Shown piece by piece: positions 6,925 through 9,639 of a stretch of DNA of 9,639 bases. The notes under the pieces were generated by a model. It did not search any database, had not been told where the DNA came from, and saw only the letters and a list, made by a program, of their open reading frames with translations. Each line of letters begins with the position of its first letter. Position 1 is the first letter of the stretch. Made by a program: the position numbers and the translations under genes. The stretch lies in contig CAMLOC010000076.1 of NCBI GenBank assembly GCA_946481465.1, positions 1-9,639 on the forward strand, written 5' to 3'. Origin of the DNA: an uncultured Shinella sp. GTDB lineage: Bacteria > Pseudomonadota > Alphaproteobacteria > Rhizobiales > Rhizobiaceae.

Positions 6925-8550
6925 TCAGCCCTCCTGCACCGTTTCGAGGGCAAGGCTCTCGCGCACCGCCGTCACCCGGTCGAGGCCGGAGACGATGATG
7001 CGGCCCGCCTGCGCCTCGCTTTCGCCCGGGAAGTCGCGCCGGCGGTGCACGCCGCGGCTTTCCGTGCGCAGCGCGGCGGCGGCGACCGTCCAGCGGGCGC
7101 TGGCGGTGACGGCGGCGACCTCGCGGGCCTGCAGGCGCTCGATGCCCGTGGCAGGCGAGGCCCGGTTCAGCCGGGACCAGAGGTCCTCCAGCACCCTGCC
7201 GCTCGCTTCGAGCGTTGCCGACGTGCGCCAATAACTCCTGTCGAGCGGGGCGATCTCGTCATGCGCCGCGCGGGCGGCGGCGGCAAGGTCGACGGCCTCC
7301 CCGCCCGTGCCGCGAAGGCCGGTCGTTCCAAGGGGGCGCAGGCGGCTTCCGTCCCGTCCCTGCCGGCGGCGGGCATGTCCGGCCGCGCCGTGGCCGGCCC
7401 ACCAGCCGCTGGCGATCGCCCAGGAGGCGTTGATCGCGCCGCCGCCGGAAATGCCGCCCGTCACGTTCTCGCGGCTCGCCGCGTCACCGGCGGCATAGAG
7501 GCCGGCAATGCCGGTGCCGCAATCGGAGGAGACGATGCGGATGCCGCCGGTGCCGCGCACCGTGCCCTCATATTTGAGATCGACACGGAAGAGGTCCTCG
7601 AAGGGATCGATGCCCATGCGCTCATAGGGCTGGAAGCAGTTCGGCTGGCCGCGCCGCAGCCAGTCGCGCATGGCGGGTTCGGCAAGGTCGAGACGGGCAT
7701 AGACCGGGCCGGACAGAAGCGCTTCGGCCACCTGCCGCTCGCCGCCGCCGATGCCGTTCGTCACCGGCTCGCCGCGGGCGTCGCGCAGCACCGTGCCATC
7801 CGCGCCGTAGAAGGTGGCCCAGCGGAAGGGCAGGCCCTTGTTCAGCGACGAGCCGTGCGGGGCGAGCGTATATTTGCCGGTGAACTCCATGCCGGACAGC
7901 GATGCCCCGGCCTCGGCCGCGAAGAGATAGCCGTCACCCGTCAGCCCCGTGCCGCCGAGGATGCGTTCGAAAAAGGCGCAGCCGCCCGTGGCCAGCACCA
8001 CGGCGCCCGCCAGCACCTGGAAACTCGCCCCGGTGCGGCGCGCAAGCCCCGCGGCGCCGGCGACCCGGTCGCCGTCGCCGAGCAGTTCGAGCACCGGATG
8101 ATGATCGAGGATCGTCACGCCGGCCTTCTGCACGCGCTGGCGCAGGAAGCGCATGTAGTCCGGCCCGCGCAGATTGGCGATGTAGAGGCTGCCGTCCTCC
8201 TCGCTGGGGAAGGGATAGCCCCATTCCACCAGCTTCTGGAGGTTCTCGTAGGCCTGGTCGGCGGCGCGCAGCATCCAGCGACGGTCAGCAAGGCCGGCCG
8301 TGCGCCTGAAGCGCTGCTCGACGGAGGCCGCCCGCCCCTCGCCCGGCGGCACGCACCACGTCCCCGTGTTCGACGGCGCCGTGGCGCCGCTCGTGCCGTG
8401 ATAGCCCTTGTCGGCCAGGACGACGCGGGCGCCGGCCTCGGCGGCCGACAGCGCCGCCCAGCCGGCGGCGGGCCCGCCGCCGACGACGAGCACGTCCGTT
8501 TCGATGAGGCGCCCCTCTTCAGCGGGCTGTTCCTTGCGACGCGATGCCAT
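6925..8550 (-). CDS. FAD-dependent oxidoreductase, fumarate reductase/APS reductase alpha (AprA-like) superfamily
   Basis: A 541-residue cytoplasmic flavoprotein. The FAD-binding Rossmann unit is at 17-49 (TDVLVVGGGPAAGWAALSAA, ending VVLADKG), followed by the SGATAPSNTG isoalloxazine-side loop (54-63), VVLATGG (184-190), the second FAD motif GIAGLYAAGDAA (347-358) with NVTGGISGGGAINASWA (362-378), and a C-terminal helical domain with the conserved ESRGVHRRRDFP (497-508). This is the layout of SdhA/FrdA, NadB and AprA. The Frd/Sdh catalytic stretch HxTMGG is not conserved: the aligned region reads GTVRGTGGI (329-337), so a succinate or fumarate role is unlikely. It is shorter than AprA (about 630). 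GGAG five bases upstream supports the ATG at 8550. Genetic coupling to a 2x[4Fe-4S] protein and a sulfonate-type importer suggests a two-electron redox step on an imported compound; the reaction is unknown. Confidence 0.88.
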   Translation of the reverse strand: MASRRKEQPAEEGRLIETDVLVVGGGPAAGWAALSAAEAGARVVLADKGYHGTSGATAPSNTGTWCVPPGEGRAASVEQRFRRTAGLADRRWMLRAADQAYENLQKLVEWGYPFPSEEDGSLYIANLRGPDYMRFLRQRVQKAGVTILDHHPVLELLGDGDRVAGAAGLARRTGASFQVLAGAVVLATGGCAFFERILGGTGLTGDGYLFAAEAGASLSGMEFTGKYTLAPHGSSLNKGLPFRWATFYGADGTVLRDARGEPVTNGIGGGERQVAEALLSGPVYARLDLAEPAMRDWLRRGQPNCFQPYERMGIDPFEDLFRVDLKYEGTVRGTGGIRIVSSDCGTGIAGLYAAGDAASRENVTGGISGGGAINASWAIASGWWAGHGAAGHARRRQGRDGSRLRPLGTTGLRGTGGEAVDLAAAARAAHDEIAPLDRSYWRTSATLEASGRVLEDLWSRLNRASPATGIERLQAREVAAVTASARWTVAAAALRTESRGVHRRRDFPGESEAQAGRIIVSGLDRVTAVRESLALETVQEG

Positions 8551-8589
8551 GATGCTCCGGTTTCGTGCGAGGGATGCGGGGTCGCCGGT

Positions 8590-9177
8590 TCAGGCGGCGG
8601 TGGAGAACCAGGAGGGCTCGTTGCCGGCCGTCCACTTGATGTTGCAGCCGATGGAGGGAACCTGGGTCGCGGCGGCGGGGCCGCCCTTCAGCACCGCTTC
8701 CACCGCCGCCCGCAGGTCCGCGCCCGTCACGTCCTTGCCGTTGCCCGGGCGGGCGTCGTCGAACTGGCCGTGATAGGCGAGCCTGCGTTCGCCGTCATAG
8801 AGGAAGAAATCCGGCGTGCAGGCCGCGCCATAAGCCTTGGCGACGCCCTGCGTTTCGTCCTTCAGGTAGGGGAAACCGTAACCGTAGGTCTTCGCCTCGA
8901 TGCCGAGCCGGTCGAGCGTTTCTTCCGGATGTGCCTCCGCGTCGTTGCTGTTGATGGCGACGACGGCGAGCCCCCGCCCGGCATGGTCGCGGGCGAACTG
9001 CGCCAGCGCCTCGCGGATCAGCACCACGAAGGGGCAGCGGTTCGAGATGAAGGCGACGAGCAAGGCCGGGCTGTCCGCGAAGTCCTTGAGGCTGAACGCG
9101 GTGCCCGCCGCATCGGGCAGGACGAAGTCGGGAGCGCGGGTTCCGAGCGTGATGGGATTGGATTCGGTCTTGGGCAT
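8590..9177 (-). CDS. Peroxiredoxin-like/thioredoxin-fold protein (PRX_like1-type redoxin)
   Basis: A 195-residue cytoplasmic protein of the AhpC/TSA-thioredoxin fold. It opens with LGTRAPDFVLPDAAGTAFSL (11-30), then FISNRCPFVVLIREAL (43-58), where Cys48 occupies the peroxidatic-type position (family form NHCPYVK). Next come VVAINSND (72-79), AYGAACTPDFFLYD (115-128, Cys120, cis-Pro before DFF), YHGQFDDARPGNGKDVTG (135-152) and VPSIGCNIKW (173-182, Cys178). This matches the poorly characterised PRX_like1 group; it lacks a thioredoxin CxxC. The frame is open to 9312, but ATG 9177 is chosen because AGGAGG sits five bases upstream and the redoxin fold starts there. It is the first gene of the minus-strand block, 39 bp before the flavoprotein. 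A likely role is handling peroxide or reactive sulfur generated by the flavoprotein, which is inference from context. Confidence 0.88.
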   Translation of the reverse strand: MPKTESNPITLGTRAPDFVLPDAAGTAFSLKDFADSPALLVAFISNRCPFVVLIREALAQFARDHAGRGLAVVAINSNDAEAHPEETLDRLGIEAKTYGYGFPYLKDETQGVAKAYGAACTPDFFLYDGERRLAYHGQFDDARPGNGKDVTGADLRAAVEAVLKGGPAAATQVPSIGCNIKWTAGNEPSWFSTAA

Positions 9178-9210
9178 GATATCCTCCTGGCAAGCCAACA
9201 GGATTATTAA

Positions 9211-9239
9211 AAGATATAATCCATAGATTTTATAGGCAA
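9211..9239 (-). promoter_or_regulatory. Candidate promoter for the seven-gene minus-strand block
   Basis: Bases 9200-9255 form a sharp AT-rich island in otherwise GC-rich DNA, just upstream of the first gene of the block. On the minus strand, TTGCCT (9239-9234) and TATCTT (9216-9211) are separated by 17 bp; TATATC (9218-9213) is an alternative -10 with a 15-bp spacer. The -35 box would lie within the GGCAAT palindrome. A second possibility uses TATAAA (9234-9229) as the -10, placing the palindrome between -35 and -10. The exact start is undecided. Confidence 0.42.
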
Positions 9240-9248
9240 TTGATTGCC
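9235..9248. promoter_or_regulatory. GGCAAT-N2-ATTGCC palindrome (candidate operator)
   Basis: Perfect 6-bp arms GGCAAT (9235-9240) and ATTGCC (9243-9248) flank a 2-base centre, in an AT-rich setting with partly symmetric TATA/ATAA flanks. It overlaps the proposed promoter elements of the minus-strand block, about 60-70 bp upstream of its first ATG. A dimeric regulator such as a LysR, GntR or Rrf2 protein could bind here, but no specific regulator can be named. Confidence 0.45.
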
Positions 9249-9360
9249 ATAAAGTCCCGCCCGCGGAGATATTGTTCGCGCCGGCTCCCCCAAGGAGGGG
9301 AATTTTTTCCACGCGCCGCCGGGTGGCCCATGTGGCAGGGACCCGATCCCCGCCTCGAAA

Positions 9361-9383
9361 ACGGGCGTTGCCTCAAAGCCCGT
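9361..9383. repeat. Short inverted repeat ACGGGC-N11-GCCCGT in the divergent intergenic region
   Basis: Perfect 6-bp arms at 9361-9366 and 9378-9383 with an 11-base loop lie in the middle of the 416-bp stretch between the redoxin gene and glnII. Together with the promoters and the larger inverted repeat listed separately, this is all the structure I see in that stretch. No convincing small gene or RNA was found in it. Confidence 0.3.
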
Positions 9384-9441
9384 CGCGCCGCGCCCATTTT
9401 TTGTGCAGATTGCCCCTTCCTTCGGCGGCGGCGCCGCTTCG

Positions 9442-9481
9442 TTTGCGGGCAATCGCCTGCCGGGCAACGATTTTCCGCAAA
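9442..9481. promoter_or_regulatory. Long inverted repeat upstream of the glnII sigma-54 promoter (candidate enhancer site)
   Basis: TTTGCGGGCAATCG (9442-9455) and CGATTTTCCGCAAA (9468-9481) are inverted copies matching at 12 of 14 positions, separated by 12 bases. GGGCAA also recurs directly inside (9447-9452 region and 9462-9467). The element lies about 20 bp upstream of the sigma-54 -24 box, roughly -86 to -47 from the predicted start. In rhizobia glnII is activated by NtrC from upstream sites, so this is a candidate activator or DNA-bending site. It does not match the classical NtrC GCAC...GGTGC dyad. Confidence 0.45.
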
Positions 9482-9501
9482 TATCGCCGCTCTCTTCGAT
9501 C

Positions 9502-9518
9502 TGGCACGCTTGATGCTT
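9502..9518 (+). promoter_or_regulatory. Sigma-54 (RpoN) promoter of glnII
   Basis: TGGCACGCTTGATGCTT contains the invariant GG (9503-9504) and GC (9515-9516) separated by exactly ten bases, with the full TGGCACG -24 element; only the first base of the -12 TTGC element is changed (ATGC). Transcription should begin near 9528, leaving a leader of about 66 bases before the glnII ATG. RpoN/NtrC control of glnII under nitrogen limitation is established for rhizobia. Confidence 0.85.
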
Positions 9519-9593
9519 CCTGATAGCTATCCGGCCGTCGGGTGTCGCAAGCGCCCGGCAGCATCGCCAAACCAGCGTCAGTGAGAGAACGAA

Positions 9594-9639
9594 ATGACCA
9601 AGTACAAGCTCGAATACATCTGGCTCGACGGGTACAAGC
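9594..9639 (+). CDS. glnII: Glutamine synthetase II (eukaryotic-type GSII), 5' end only
   Basis: Only 15 complete codons are visible before the window ends: MTKYKLEYIWLDGYK. The KLEYIWLDGY start is characteristic of rhizobial GlnII, the octameric, heat-labile, eukaryotic-type glutamine synthetase that condenses ammonia and glutamate using ATP. A weak GAGAG ribosome site lies about six bases before the ATG, and a sigma-54 promoter ends 75 bp upstream, the expected nitrogen-regulated arrangement. The gene is divergent from the redoxin/flavoprotein block. The call rests on the N-terminal motif plus the promoter; the catalytic domain is out of view. Confidence 0.88.
   Translation, partial: MTKYKLEYIWLDGYK

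Noticed and set aside
6313..9210. 965-codon open frame on the plus strand opposite the ATPase, ferredoxin, flavoprotein and redoxin genes
   Set aside because: Same composition artefact: it spans four well-identified minus-strand genes and their junctions, has no recognisable domain and has no ribosome site of note.
9178..9312. N-terminal extension of the redoxin gene to 9312
   Set aside because: The added residues cross the AT-rich promoter island and are not redoxin-like, whereas ATG 9177 has a strong AGGAGG site five bases upstream.
9403..9416. GTGCA-N4-TGCCCC as an NtrC enhancer half-site
   Set aside because: Only one half resembles the GCAC/GTGC dyad and the spacing is wrong, so it was not listed as an NtrC site.
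9373..9570. 65-codon minus-strand frame between the redoxin gene and glnII, of GstI-like length
   Set aside because: The sequence shows no resemblance to GstI/DUF2735 proteins as I know them, has no clear ribosome site and runs through the glnII sigma-54 promoter and the inverted repeat.
9240..9584. 114-codon plus-strand frame in the divergent intergenic region
   Set aside because: Composition is Arg/Pro-rich without a domain. It overlaps the glnII promoter and lies in a region better explained as regulatory.
1..9639. CRISPR arrays, tRNA or rRNA genes, insertion sequences and attachment sites
   Set aside because: No regularly spaced repeats, no cloverleaf-like or rRNA stretches, and no transposase or integrase reading frames were seen on either strand.

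Overview
The window looks like chromosomal or large-replicon DNA from a GC-rich alphaproteobacterium, most likely a member of the Rhizobiaceae or a near relative (Ensifer/Shinella/Rhizobium-like). The strongest clue is the right edge. The last 46 bases encode the N-terminus of a eukaryotic-type glutamine synthetase II (GlnII, MTKYKLEYIWLDGY...), preceded by a sigma-54 promoter, as is typical of nitrogen-regulated glnII in rhizobia. The aztD-type gene and the strong G/C third-position bias fit the same group. The species cannot be fixed from the sequence alone.

Layout, left to right. (1) Bases 1-866, plus strand: a LysR-type regulator missing only its first few codons. (2) Bases 867-951: an AT-rich control region with two 13-bp near-identical elements exactly 21 bp apart, resembling Zur (zinc uptake regulator) boxes. 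(3) Bases 952-2181, plus strand: a secreted beta-propeller protein of the AztD periplasmic zinc-chaperone family. (4) Bases 2182-2254: a convergent junction with two GC-rich hairpins. (5) Bases 9177 down to 2255, minus strand: a tightly packed seven-gene block. In transcription order it holds a one-domain peroxiredoxin-like protein, an FAD flavoprotein of the fumarate reductase/AprA superfamily, a small 2x[4Fe-4S] ferredoxin (AprB-like pairing), an SsuB/TauB-type ATPase, an SsuC/TauC-type permease, an SsuA/TauA-type binding protein, and a DHA2-family MFS transporter. (6) Bases 9178-9593: a 416-bp divergent control region with an AT-rich candidate promoter and palindrome for the block, and a sigma-54 promoter plus a long inverted repeat for glnII. 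(7) Bases 9594-9639: the start of glnII.

How the genes may work together. The ABC importer is of the type that brings in sulfonates and other small organosulfur or related anions. The usual flavin- or 2-oxoglutarate-dependent desulfonating enzymes (SsuD, TauD) are absent from the window. The transporter is instead translationally linked to a cytoplasmic flavoprotein/ferredoxin pair that resembles dissimilatory APS reductase in architecture, and to a thiol-peroxidase-like protein. The reasonable inference is an import-plus-redox module for an unidentified, probably sulfur-containing, compound, with the MFS protein possibly exporting a product or an unrelated toxin. This block is the best candidate here for an under-described system. 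Its substrate is not determined by the sequence.
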